A DNA stretch of 43,891 nt from Pyrodictiaceae archaeon (GCA_015520265.1 WAQK01000079.1:1-43891); one strand, 5' to 3'; positions 25,225 to 33,206 are shown, numbered from the stretch's first letter. Notes: a model not told the origin generated them from the sequence alone. Program-made: numbers and translations.

Positions 25225-26057
25225 TCCGCAATATACACCCCCTAGACAGGTTCCTCAGGCCTGAACGCCTGCCGCACATGTGGTGCCCAGGGTGCGGCAT
25301 AGGGATAGCGCTCTCAGCCTTCCTGAGGGCCGTCAACGAGCTGGAGGAAGAAGGTAGGATCGATTCAAGGAAAATAGTGTTCGTCACAGGTATAGGGTGC
25401 ACGGCCAGGGCGTCGGGCTACGTGAGGTTCGATGCAGCCCACACACCTCACGGCAGGGCTATACCCTACGCCATGGGCGTGAAGCTGGCCAACCCAGACT
25501 TGATACCAGTGGTCTTCAGCGGCGACGGGGACATAGTGGGTATAGGCGGCAACCACTTCATCCATGCGGCCAGGAGGAACATGGATATGCTGGTTATTAT
25601 GGTGAACAACATGATATATGCCCTCACGGGAGGCCAGGTGGCGCCCACAACGCCTGAGAAAATCTATACAACAACGACACCCTGGGGTAACCCTGAGAGA
25701 CCTTTCAACGCGGTAACGCTGGCATGGATCGCCGGGGCAAACTACGTTGCTCGGTGGTCGGTCACGCATCCTGAGCTTCTCAAGAACTCTATAAAGAAGG
25801 CACTGCTCATGGAAGGATTCAGGTTCATAGAGGTTCTCTCAATCTGCCCGGAGGTTTACGGCAGGCACATTGGCTTCAGGAGCCCCGTGGAGCTCTACAC
25901 GCATTTGAGGAAAGTGGTAAAGATAAGGGGCAAGATCCGTCCGTTAGAGACCGAGTATGACTGGGAAAGGGGCATAACTCTGGGAGAATTCGTGGTTAGA
26001 GACGAGCCAGGATTTGTGAGGAGGCTCATGGAGGTGGTTAAGGGTGGAAAGGCTTGA
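25215..26057 (+). CDS. korB: 2-oxoglutarate:ferredoxin oxidoreductase, beta subunit
   Basis: The beta subunit (280 residues) binds thiamine diphosphate and one [4Fe-4S] cluster. Cys24 and Cys27 (MWCPGCGIG), Cys62 (GIGCTARA) and the later ICPEVYG cysteine fit the cluster ligands. The diphosphate-binding motif GDGDIVGIGGNHFIHAARRN ends in MVNN. It overlaps korA by 10 bp and korC by 14 bp. Confidence 0.94.
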   Translation: MAVIRNIHPLDRFLRPERLPHMWCPGCGIGIALSAFLRAVNELEEEGRIDSRKIVFVTGIGCTARASGYVRFDAAHTPHGRAIPYAMGVKLANPDLIPVVFSGDGDIVGIGGNHFIHAARRNMDMLVIMVNNMIYALTGGQVAPTTPEKIYTTTTPWGNPERPFNAVTLAWIAGANYVARWSVTHPELLKNSIKKALLMEGFRFIEVLSICPEVYGRHIGFRSPVELYTHLRKVVKIRGKIRPLETEYDWERGITLGEFVVRDEPGFVRRLMEVVKGGKA

Positions 26058-26595
26058 GATAATGATCGCGGGCAGAGGAGGCCAGGGCATACTCTTGGCT
26101 GGCTACCTCCTTGGTCTCACGCTGATCAAGCACGGCTACTATGTGGTGCAGTCGGAGTCCTACAGCGCCGAGACCCGTGGAGGGGACTCCAGGTCCGAGC
26201 TTATAGTGTTGAAGGAGCAAGGCGAGGCGGACTACATGAGGGTTAGAAGGGCTGACATAGCGGTGTTCATGTACGGCGAGCAGCTCCGCAAATACTCCGA
26301 TAAGGTGCGCAACGACGCGCTGGTGATTGTAGACTCGACCTTCATAAAACCTGAGGAACTCAGAGAGGGTTGGAGGAGCATCCTAATACCCTTTAGCAGG
26401 ATAGCCGAGGAGCAAGCCGGGACTATAAGGGTGGCCAACATAGTTATGCTAGGGGCCCTTGCCAGGATAACAGGGCTCTACACGCTGGACGAGCTAAAGG
26501 AAACTATACAGAGGAACGTCAAGCCCGGATGGATAGAGCTTAACCTCAGAGCGGCCGAGCTGGGCTACAAGGTCGCCGAGGAGCACGGGGCCTAA
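26044..26595 (+). CDS. korC: 2-oxoglutarate:ferredoxin oxidoreductase, gamma subunit
   Basis: The gamma subunit (183 residues) begins MIAGRGGQGILLAGYLLG, the family signature. SYSAETRGGDSRSELIV is the second characteristic block. The GTG at 26044 overlaps korB by 14 bp. This completes the four-subunit oxidoreductase. It ends tail to tail with the XPB gene, sharing CTAA at 26592-26595. Confidence 0.93.
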   Translation: MERLEIMIAGRGGQGILLAGYLLGLTLIKHGYYVVQSESYSAETRGGDSRSELIVLKEQGEADYMRVRRADIAVFMYGEQLRKYSDKVRNDALVIVDSTFIKPEELREGWRSILIPFSRIAEEQAGTIRVANIVMLGALARITGLYTLDELKETIQRNVKPGWIELNLRAAELGYKVAEEHGA

Positions 26596-28223
26596 AAGCC
26601 CAGCTCGTCGAGGCCTAGCTTCTTTCTCCTACGTGCCTGCCTTTCTTCCTGGGTCCCCCTGACCACTATCTCGTAGAGTCTGGCCTCTTTCCCCTCGCCA
26701 GGCCTCAACAGTCTCCCGAGCCTCTGGACGAACTGGCGCCTGGACCCCGTACCCGAGACAAGTATGCCCACGTTGGCGTCCGGTATGTCTAGTCCTTCGT
26801 CGCCAACAGTGGTTACAACCAACACCCGGCTTCTACCGGACTTGAAGTCATCGAGCACCCTCTTCCTAGTGGCGGTGTCCAGCTCGCCTATAAGGAGGTG
26901 TGCGTCGAGGACTTCGGCGAGTTTCTTGGCCTGCTCCACGTACTGGGTGAATACCAGGATCTTGCTTCCCCTCCTAAGCTCCCTCGAGACTATTTCTCTT
27001 ACCTTGGCCAGCTTGCTCTCCGACATCTGGACAATCATCCTCATCTTCGCGTGGGCCTTGAGAGCCATCTGTGCGTACCTGTCACCCCTTCTGGCCAGCT
27101 CGAGGAGCTCTTCGAACCTGCGGCCCATAGCGAACCTCCTGTATGCCTCCAGATAGGACAGGTATTCCTTCCTCTCCTGGGGCGAGAGTTCCACTCTCTC
27201 CTCAATAATACGGTAGGGTGCTAGGAACCCCTGCTCGGATAGTTCGCCGGGGAGTTTGTGGTAAACCACTCCGCCCAGCATGGGGAAGAGTTCCACGTGC
27301 CTGCCATCCTCCCGGACAACCGTGGCGGACAACCCGATCCTGTGGATTGCGAACGCGTTGCGCGCTATGTGTTTGAACCTCTCAGCTGGCAGGTGATGGC
27401 ACTCGTCTATTATGATGGTTGTGTAGAGGGGCGCGATCCTGGAGATGTGCCTGTAGGCGGTTTGGTACGTGGAGACTGTTACGGGGGCCAGCCTCTTCCG
27501 CTCCCCATAGTAGAGCCCTACGTGCTCCCTCCTAAGGTTGGTGAACCTGGTCAGCATGTCGACCCACTGAAACATCTGCTCCTTGGTGTAGGTGACGATG
27601 AGTGTCCTCTCGCCCAGCTCGGCCAGCGCTGCTACAGCGATGACAGTCTTGCCTGAACCTGTAGGGAGTGCGATTATGCCGCGCCACCCGTGGCTTCTGA
27701 GAGCCTCCAGGGCCTCGGACTGGTAGCTCCTCAGCTCACCCCTGAACTCCACTTTGAAGCTGAGGGGCTGGCTTTCCTGAAGCCCCGTCCTGTCCTCTAC
27801 CTCGAACCCCAGATCCTCCAGTCTGCGTTTAAGGTCGAAGAAATGCATGGGTACAACTCGGAAAACCTTGGAGGACCTGTCATAGGACACATAGCCCCTA
27901 ACCTCGTCGAGGTAGGGGCCCAGATAGACCCTTGTACGGAGCACAACCGTGGAGCCACTCCACTCCAGCACTATTACCTTGTCTCTCCTAGCCTTAGACT
28001 CTAGAAGAGCCCTTGAGGAGGCCTCCAGCACGCCTCCCACGGACTCTATCGTCTCCAGTATAGTCCGGGGTGTTAGCCTGTTTCTCCGGGCCTTGACCCA
28101 GTTAACCTCGAAGAGGCTACCCTTGTCCGGGTCTCGGCCGAGGTAGTCGGAGAACTCCAGCAAGCTCCTAAAGTCGTCCTCGTCCAGCCACTCCTTCACA
28201 TAGAACCTAATCCTGCCTGACAC
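26592..28223 (-). CDS. xpb: DNA repair/transcription helicase XPB (Rad25)
   Basis: The 543-residue superfamily 2 helicase has Walker A ALPTGSGKTV, Walker B IIDECHHL, motif III GLSATV and the XPB-specific RED motif (VREDGRH). The thumb-like insert lies between the RecA domains, and the C-terminal motif VI is QRLGRLLRPGEG. It probably opens DNA for repair, as in other crenarchaea. The GTG at 28223 is preceded by GGAGGAGGT, so it is preferred over an ATG at 28253. It overlaps the end of the upstream unknown gene by 17 bp. The usual nuclease partner Bax1 is not adjacent. Confidence 0.92.
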   Translation of the reverse strand: MSGRIRFYVKEWLDEDDFRSLLEFSDYLGRDPDKGSLFEVNWVKARRNRLTPRTILETIESVGGVLEASSRALLESKARRDKVIVLEWSGSTVVLRTRVYLGPYLDEVRGYVSYDRSSKVFRVVPMHFFDLKRRLEDLGFEVEDRTGLQESQPLSFKVEFRGELRSYQSEALEALRSHGWRGIIALPTGSGKTVIAVAALAELGERTLIVTYTKEQMFQWVDMLTRFTNLRREHVGLYYGERKRLAPVTVSTYQTAYRHISRIAPLYTTIIIDECHHLPAERFKHIARNAFAIHRIGLSATVVREDGRHVELFPMLGGVVYHKLPGELSEQGFLAPYRIIEERVELSPQERKEYLSYLEAYRRFAMGRRFEELLELARRGDRYAQMALKAHAKMRMIVQMSESKLAKVREIVSRELRRGSKILVFTQYVEQAKKLAEVLDAHLLIGELDTATRKRVLDDFKSGRSRVLVVTTVGDEGLDIPDANVGILVSGTGSRRQFVQRLGRLLRPGEGKEARLYEIVVRGTQEERQARRRKKLGLDELGF

Positions 28224-28656
28224 CCCAGACCTCCTCCGACACCTTGTAGCCACATATCTTGTCGGCGCCCCTGAGCCCCTTATCCGCCAAGTTTTTCAGA
28301 AACTTGCGGGCCTCTCGGACAGTATATGCTTCAACCAGTATTCTGAGGATGTCACCCTCCTTCTTAATAACCCCTATGTGGTTCAGCTCTATATCGAGTA
28401 GCGGCTTTGGAGGCCTGCCTCTGCTCGTCAAAATTATGCCAGCGAAGGCGTACTCGTCTTCGTAAAGATTCTCAGCTCTCAGCACAAGGTCCACCTCGAC
28501 GTCTTCAGCGCAGGCCTGCAGCAGAATATACCTATAACCCATGTAGCGTGCCTCCTCAGCAGCCAGTATGAGCAGTCGAGGCTGGAGGCCCAGCTCCCTG
28601 GCCAGCTGCCCGGCTATCCTCTCGAGGCTCGGCAAAGCTCCGAACACTATAGCCAC
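28207..28656 (-). CDS. hypothetical protein upstream of XPB
   Basis: The 149-residue protein overlaps the XPB start by 17 bp, so they are probably coupled. Sequence blocks include LARELGLQPRLLILAAEEARYMGYRYILLQAC and an acidic strand-rich middle. I do not recognise the family, and it is not the nuclease Bax1 (which is much longer). The start is the GTG at 28656 or a later one at 28647; the AT box near 28672-28679 gives a start close to 28650, which would favour 28647 and leaderless translation. An upstream open frame to 28806 overlaps the divergent cutA promoter and is rejected. Confidence 0.6.
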   Translation of the reverse strand: MAIVFGALPSLERIAGQLARELGLQPRLLILAAEEARYMGYRYILLQACAEDVEVDLVLRAENLYEDEYAFAGIILTSRGRPPKPLLDIELNHIGVIKKEGDILRILVEAYTVREARKFLKNLADKGLRGADKICGYKVSEEVWGVRQD

Positions 28657-28671
28657 AGTATAATGCGAATC

Positions 28672-28679
28672 ATAATTAA
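28672..28679. promoter_or_regulatory. AT box shared by the XPB-upstream gene and cutA
   Basis: TAATTAAG with the symmetric core TAATTA is centred at about 28676. It would place starts near 28650 on the minus strand and near 28702 for cutA on the plus strand. Shared use is inferred. Confidence 0.4.
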
Positions 28680-28715
28680 GATTCCCATGAATAAACCTTG
28701 GAACGGTGAATCCCG

Positions 28716-29039
28716 GTGGCCGAGCTACTCGTAGGCCTGATAACCACTCCCCCCAAGGATGCTGAAAGAATAGCCAGGACACTGGTGGAAGAGAGGCTCG
28801 CAGCATGTGTCAACATAATATGCACGGTCAAGTCATACTATTGGTGGAAAGACGAGGTTCAGGTCGACGAGGAGTGCCTTCTCATAGTTAAAACAACCCG
28901 CAAGGTGGCGGATAGGCTTATAAACAGAGTTAAGGAGGTTCATCCCTACACTGTTCCCGAGGTCGTGCTACTGCCAGCCGAGAGGGTGCTGGAAGAGTAT
29001 TTAGAGTGGGCCGTCAGGGAGACCTCAGACAGCCGTTGA
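28716..29039 (+). CDS. cutA: divalent-cation tolerance protein CutA1
   Basis: This 107-residue trimeric protein of the CutA1 family is highly conserved from archaea to mammals. It starts ELLVGLITTPPKDAERIARTLVEERLAACVNI. The family-typical aromatic block is SYYWWKDEVQVDEECLLIVKT. The GTG at 28716 follows GGTGA six nucleotides upstream. Family members bind copper or other metals, but the cellular role is unsettled. Confidence 0.92.
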   Translation: MAELLVGLITTPPKDAERIARTLVEERLAACVNIICTVKSYYWWKDEVQVDEECLLIVKTTRKVADRLINRVKEVHPYTVPEVVLLPAERVLEEYLEWAVRETSDSR

Positions 29040-29162
29040 GGGCATGAGATCGCAGCGTGGGTTTCTTCATCATCGCCCCCGAGCAGGCTCCAGCACTTAA
29101 AACCCCGCTCATCCCTCCGATACCGTGTTCAAGACATACTAGGTTCGGCCAGCCTATATATG

Positions 29163-29200
29163 GTTAACACATTGCGAAACACAGGTAACGTTAACATTGC
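29163..29200. promoter_or_regulatory. direct repeats upstream of the PRTase-type regulator
   Basis: GTTAACACATTGC (29163-29175) and GTTAACATTGC (29190-29200) are imperfect direct repeats spaced 27 bp start to start. They end 24 bp upstream of the TATA box. They could be binding sites of the regulator encoded downstream. Binding is inferred. Confidence 0.4.
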
Positions 29201-29223
29201 CATCTAAGGCGCTCTGGTATCTC

Positions 29224-29233
29224 AAAATTTAAA
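29224..29233 (+). promoter_or_regulatory. TATA box of the PRTase-type regulator
   Basis: AAATTTAAAT lies upstream of the ATG at 29249. If initiation is 26 nt downstream (near 29255), translation may begin at a later GTG (29261 or 29270) rather than the ATG. Confidence 0.45.
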
Positions 29234-29248
29234 TCACAGAGTAAACCA

Positions 29249-30013
29249 ATGGTACTCCTGGTGCCCTTGGTGCAGATCAGGCTTACCGATAAATACGAGA
29301 TAACTAAGTTCCGGCTATCGGTTGTCGAAACTCTTCGACTCCTCAAGTCCAAGTACTCCTATAAGGAGCTTTCCAGGATAACGGGGCTCCCCGAAACGGT
29401 TCTCTGCCGCTACGTGAGGGGTAACATCATACCCAGCCTAGAGCAGGCTGAACGGATCTGGAGAAGCCTCGAGCGGTATATGGAGATACGGTCACTGCTC
29501 AGTGAGAGGGTCGTGGTCCGGAGCGAGGAGGGCTTCATCGATATGAGGAACGTGCTAAGCGACCCCAGGATCCTTCGACTAGTCTCCTACTCGGTTTTCG
29601 CGAGGTTCGCTGGAAGAAGGGTCACCAAGGTTCTAACCCCAGCAACCAACGGGATCCCGCTGGCGACCAGCATCGCGATGGTGCTGGAGGTACCCATGAT
29701 TGTTGCCCGGAAATCCAAGGAAAACCCCTATGAGGACTACTACGAGGAAACGGTGGTAGACTCCCCGGCCTCCGTGACGACCTATTATGTTCCTAGGAGC
29801 GCTCTGAAGCGGCGCGACTCCGTTCTTATAGTCGACGACTTCGCCCAAACTGGGAGAACCATTAAGGCATTGGCCAGAATAGTCGAGAAGGCACGGGCTC
29901 TGCTTAGCGGCGTCGTAGTTCTCCTTGCCACCAGCGACTCCTGGGCAAAAGATCTCGATACACAGACTGAGGTGTTCCTCAAGGTCCCAATGAAAATGCT
30001 GCCGGGCCGGTAG
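29249..30013 (+). CDS. helix-turn-helix/phosphoribosyltransferase-type regulator (GfcR/PurR-like)
   Basis: The protein (up to 254 residues) has an N-terminal helix-turn-helix: YSYKELSRITGLPETVLCRYVRG. From about residue 80 it has a phosphoribosyltransferase domain with the PRPP loop VLIVDDFAQTGRTI. The architecture matches archaeal GfcR-like regulators, which use a PRTase fold to sense a metabolite rather than to catalyse. The catalytic-type loop is intact, so an enzymatic role cannot be excluded. The start could be the ATG at 29249, or GTG at 29261 or 29270. Imperfect direct repeats upstream fit autoregulation. Confidence 0.8.
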   Translation: MVLLVPLVQIRLTDKYEITKFRLSVVETLRLLKSKYSYKELSRITGLPETVLCRYVRGNIIPSLEQAERIWRSLERYMEIRSLLSERVVVRSEEGFIDMRNVLSDPRILRLVSYSVFARFAGRRVTKVLTPATNGIPLATSIAMVLEVPMIVARKSKENPYEDYYEETVVDSPASVTTYYVPRSALKRRDSVLIVDDFAQTGRTIKALARIVEKARALLSGVVVLLATSDSWAKDLDTQTEVFLKVPMKMLPGR

Positions 30014-30023
30014 CTTACATATT

Positions 30024-30032
30024 GATTTAAAC
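30024..30032 (+). promoter_or_regulatory. TATA box of the Mrp gene
   Basis: GATTTAAAC centred near 30028 predicts a start near 30054, shortly before the possible translation starts at 30064 (GTG) and 30073 (TTG). Confidence 0.4.
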
Positions 30033-30072
30033 CCCCCTGCAGAGCTATTGCCCGCGATCTCGGGTGTTAGCC

Positions 30073-31002
30073 TTGGCGACAGGTCAGCGGCGCGATCCAA
30101 GGATGGAGCAGTTTAAACGCATCCAGGAGCTGAATCGGGCCATTGTTGAAAAGATGTCAAAGATAAGGTACAAGATAGCTGTCCTGAGCGGGAAGGGCGG
30201 AGTAGGTAAGTCCCTTGTAGCAGCTAATCTAGGCGTGGCCCTCGCTTCTAAGGGCAAACGTGTCGGCATACTGGACGCCGATATACACGGCCCATCGGTG
30301 CCCAAGATGCTGGGAGTCCACGGTTACACCATGGCCGGAGGGCCTGAAGGCATACTGCCTGTAACCACGCCTCAAGGCATAAAGGTGGCGTCAATGGACT
30401 TCCTGGTGCCCTCCGAGGATACACCCATAGTTTGGAGAGGCCCCATTAAGACCAGCGCTATAAGGGAACTACTAGCCATGGTTGCTTGGGGCGAACTCGA
30501 CTATCTCCTCATAGACCTTCCGCCCGGGACGGGTGATGAAGCGCTCAGCATTGTACAGATGATACCTAAGATCCACGGCACCGTGATCGTGACCATGCCC
30601 TCCGACCTTTCCAGGATAGTTGTGAAGAAGGCCGTCACCTTTGCCAAGAAGATGGCCATACCGGTGCTAGGGGTCATAGAAAATATGAGCGGCTTCACCT
30701 GCCCGGAGACAGGTAAAACCTACTACATATTTGGCAGGGGTGCTGGCAGAAGGATAGCGGAGGAGATGGGCGTGGAGTTCCTCGGCGAAATACCCCTCGA
30801 CCCCAGGATTACGGAGGCAAGCGACCAGGGGAAGTCCTTCATATCGGAATATCCTGACGCTCCGGCGGCGAAAAGCTTCATAGAGATAGCAGAGAAGATA
30901 ATAGCGAAAGTGGAGTCCATGAGCGGGGATGAGGAACGGACCACGGCACGAGGGAAACCGATGAGCTTCAGGCTAAACACTGACCTGCTAAAGAAGGACT
31001 AA
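30073..31002 (+). CDS. Mrp/NBP35-family iron-sulfur carrier ATPase
   Basis: The 309-residue P-loop protein has the deviant Walker A motif SGKGGVGKS, then LLIDLPPGTGDEAL. This is the Mrp/ApbC family, which assembles and transfers Fe-S clusters. The usual C-terminal CPxC motif that bridges the cluster between monomers is here GFTCPETG, so only one of the two cysteines is present. The start is uncertain: the TTG at 30073 has GGGTG about 7 nt upstream, and a GTG at 30064 is possible. It ends tail to tail with the MBL gene, overlapping by 15 bp. Confidence 0.87.
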   Translation: MATGQRRDPRMEQFKRIQELNRAIVEKMSKIRYKIAVLSGKGGVGKSLVAANLGVALASKGKRVGILDADIHGPSVPKMLGVHGYTMAGGPEGILPVTTPQGIKVASMDFLVPSEDTPIVWRGPIKTSAIRELLAMVAWGELDYLLIDLPPGTGDEALSIVQMIPKIHGTVIVTMPSDLSRIVVKKAVTFAKKMAIPVLGVIENMSGFTCPETGKTYYIFGRGAGRRIAEEMGVEFLGEIPLDPRITEASDQGKSFISEYPDAPAAKSFIEIAEKIIAKVESMSGDEERTTARGKPMSFRLNTDLLKKD

Positions 31003-31731
31003 CCGGGTACCCGCTCCTCCCGAAACAAATTTCTCGCCCAGAACTTTTCTGAATGTTTCCTCATGACCGCTACAGTGGAGCGGCATAACCTTGCCGATCT
31101 TCATGACCGTCAGCATTTCACCCAGCTTCTCGGCAGATTCATCGTCCTCCTCCTTCAAATGGAACCCCCCTGCAACAAGCTCGTAGCGGTCCAGACGCCC
31201 GGCCCATCTCAGGATCATTGGTATGCTGGCGTGGCCGCACCCCACCAGGAGGGCTCGGCGGCCATCTTTCAGGACTATTTTTAGGCTGATCTCGAGGCTC
31301 CTGGCAACGGGGCCGAAGGCGTAGACGCCTGGTGCCACCGGCGTCGATGTCTGCACCCTGGCCACCCTCCAGCCTAGGCTCCTGGCCTTCTTGAGCACGT
31401 GAAGCGCGAACCAGGGCTCCTCGGGAACGAATATCGTTCCTTGCCTTGAGACGTTATCCAGGAGCTCCGAGAGGGCCCCGTAGTGGTCCCTGTGAAAGTG
31501 GGATATGACTATGCGGTCGATCCTGTTCAGATCGACGCCCAGCATATCAGCGTTTCTACGCAGTATCTCGAATGAGGGGCCTGTGTCGAAGAGTATATGG
31601 TAGCTCTTTCCACCTCTGCGGGGCTCCACGTATATAGATAAACCGTAATCTGTGGCTAGGCCCTGCTTTTTAGCTGCTCTGTCGACGAGAACCACTATCT
31701 CTACTTCATCTATTTCGCCTGTTTCCGGCAT
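30988..31731 (-). CDS. MBL-fold metallo-hydrolase (COG1237 type)
   Basis: The protein has the metallo-beta-lactamase motif SHFHRDHYG and the later GCGHAS block, GGFHL and a closing HCSGHEE. Members of this family were assigned dihydropterin-aminobenzene-phosphate synthase in methanogens, or remain general hydrolases. The ATG at 31731 (247 residues) is chosen because an in-frame upstream GTG at 31782 would place the TATA-like TTTAAA (31744-31752) inside the gene. A GTG at 31695 is also possible. Substrate is unknown. Confidence 0.8.
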   Translation of the reverse strand: MPETGEIDEVEIVVLVDRAAKKQGLATDYGLSIYVEPRRGGKSYHILFDTGPSFEILRRNADMLGVDLNRIDRIVISHFHRDHYGALSELLDNVSRQGTIFVPEEPWFALHVLKKARSLGWRVARVQTSTPVAPGVYAFGPVARSLEISLKIVLKDGRRALLVGCGHASIPMILRWAGRLDRYELVAGGFHLKEEDDESAEKLGEMLTVMKIGKVMPLHCSGHEETFRKVLGEKFVSGGAGTRLVLL

Positions 31732-31804
31732 TCGAAGGCCCACGTTTAAATATGGTTCAGAGCTTAATAATTTGTGGCACACGTTATTACGATATCCTGC
31801 ATAA

Positions 31805-31814
31805 GTTTAAATAG
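31805..31814 (+). promoter_or_regulatory. TATA box of the AbrB-ACT gene
   Basis: GTTTAAATAG centred at about 31809 predicts a start near 31835 and a leader of about 16 nt with AGGGG before the ATG at 31851. Confidence 0.5.
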
Positions 31815-31850
31815 CATCTAGTGGGAAAATATCCACAAGGGGTTATTGTT

Positions 31851-32264
31851 ATGAGAATAACCGAAATAGTCCGGGTCGATAGTAAGGGTAGAATAACCAT
31901 ACCCATGCTGGTCAGAGACTCGCTCAACATCGTCGAGGGAATGCATCTCGTGTTAATTGCGGATACAGATAGACGGGAAATCATTGTAACACCAGCATTG
32001 TCGCCTGAGGCCAAAGTCTACGAGTTGCGGATAGAAGTGCAGGACGTGCCGGGGGCCTTCGCCCATGTCTCCGACCTTCTAGCGGAGCTGGGCATCGACC
32101 AGGTAACAACACATTGCGCCGCCATAAAACGCGGGGAAACAGCTGAGTGCCTAATAGTAGCGGACTTCTCCAAAGCGAAGGCGACGCCCGAAGAGGTTAG
32201 AGAGAAGCTGCAGGTTCTTGACGAGGTACGTATGGTCACAATAAAGCCTCTCCAGCGCGGCTAG
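31851..32264 (+). CDS. AbrB/SpoVT-type DNA-binding protein with ACT domain
   Basis: The 137-residue protein joins an N-terminal AbrB/SpoVT swapped-hairpin domain (RVDSKGRITIP, the family signature) to a C-terminal ACT domain of about 75 residues (VYELRIEVQDVPGAFAHVSDLLAELGI). The ACT part usually binds an amino acid, so this is probably a metabolite-responsive transcription regulator. The ATG at 31851 is preferred over a longer reading from 31821, because AGGGG and a TATA box are correctly spaced. Regulated genes are unknown; the divergent MBL gene and itself are the natural first guesses. Confidence 0.85.
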   Translation: MRITEIVRVDSKGRITIPMLVRDSLNIVEGMHLVLIADTDRREIIVTPALSPEAKVYELRIEVQDVPGAFAHVSDLLAELGIDQVTTHCAAIKRGETAECLIVADFSKAKATPEEVREKLQVLDEVRMVTIKPLQRG

Positions 32265-32342
32265 CCGAGGCCCGGGCCTAAGCGGTGTTCTTGTAGCTTT
32301 ATTTTACTTGCCATTAGACTATACTAGGGGTGGAGGAGGCGG

Positions 32343-33101
32343 TTGCTGGTTAAGGTGGGGTGCTGCGGATTTCCCTACTCATTGAAGAGATATGCACAGA
32401 TTTTCCACCTAGTCGAGGTGCAGAAAACCTTCTACAAGCCGCCCAGAAGGGAGACTCTAGCCAGATGGCGTAGTACAGTTCCCAAGGATTTCGAGTTTAC
32501 TGTTAAGGCATGGCAGGTGGTAACGCATCCCCCGAACAGCCCGACATGGCGGAAGGCAGGCATCAAAGTGGAAGAGGGCAAGGAGAGCCGCTACGGCATG
32601 CTCAGGCCTACTGAAGAGAACTTCGAGGCCTGGCGTGTGGTCGAGAAGTCGGCCGAGACCCTGGGAGCCAAGATAATAGTGGTGCAGACACCACCCAGCT
32701 TCGGGTACTCTGAGGAAAACCTTCGCAACGCATACGAGTTTTTCTCCCAGGTTACGGGCAGAGGATATTTGGTGGCATGGGAGCCCAGAGGGAGCTGGCT
32801 GGAAAACCTGGATAAAGTTAGACGCATAGTGGAGGAGCTTGGCGTGATCCACGTTACTGATGTTTTGAAGAGGCTGCCAGTCGTGCCGGGCGAGATCGTC
32901 TATACACGTCTACACGGGCTGGGCCGGGAGATAAATTACAGGTACAAGTACACCTACGAGGACCTCCAGAAGCTGGCTGACACGATCCTTGGCCTTGACG
33001 GGGTACGTGAAATCTATGTGTTGTTTAACAACGTGTACATGGGGGAGGATGCTGCCAGGTTTAGGGAGGTCCTCCGGTCTAGGGGCGTCGAGATGATATA
33101 G
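32343..33101 (+). CDS. DUF72 family protein
   Basis: The 252-residue protein starts LVKVGCCGFPYSLKRYAQIFHLVEVQKTFYKPP, the typical DUF72 opening (a TIM-barrel fold of unknown role). Further blocks are FTVKAWQVVTHP, WEPRGSWL and YTRLHGLGR with the arginine and histidine conserved in the family. The TTG at 32343 follows GGAGGAGG. The biochemical role is unknown. It is followed by a strong hairpin at 33146-33183. Confidence 0.85.
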   Translation: MLVKVGCCGFPYSLKRYAQIFHLVEVQKTFYKPPRRETLARWRSTVPKDFEFTVKAWQVVTHPPNSPTWRKAGIKVEEGKESRYGMLRPTEENFEAWRVVEKSAETLGAKIIVVQTPPSFGYSEENLRNAYEFFSQVTGRGYLVAWEPRGSWLENLDKVRRIVEELGVIHVTDVLKRLPVVPGEIVYTRLHGLGREINYRYKYTYEDLQKLADTILGLDGVREIYVLFNNVYMGEDAARFREVLRSRGVEMI

Positions 33102-33145
33102 GCCCCCTCCTTGCCGCGGGCTACCCAGCGGGGCTGGCGGTAAGT

Positions 33146-33183
33146 GTCCCCCGCCGCGGATACCGCGGCGCATCGGTGGGGAC
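33146..33183 (+). ncRNA. strong structured segment (14-bp helix with a 7-nt bulge)
   Basis: GTCCCC (33146-33151) pairs with GGGGAC (33178-33183). Inside, CGCCGCGG (33152-33159) pairs with CCGCGGCG (33163-33170) around a 3-nt loop. This leaves a 7-nt one-sided bulge (CATCGGT, 33171-33177). A second short hairpin (CCAGC/GCTGG) lies just before it. It may mark the end of the DUF72 transcript or be part of a small RNA. No protein role. Confidence 0.4.
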
Positions 33184-33206
33184 CATTATAGATGGATGAA
33201 CGAACG

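Noticed and set aside
29025-29078. C/D sRNA on the minus strand over the cutA end
   Set aside because: A perfect ATGATGA and a CTGA are present, and a TTTTAAG box lies about 26 nt upstream. However, C' and D' boxes are missing, so the case is weak and I left it out of the feature list.
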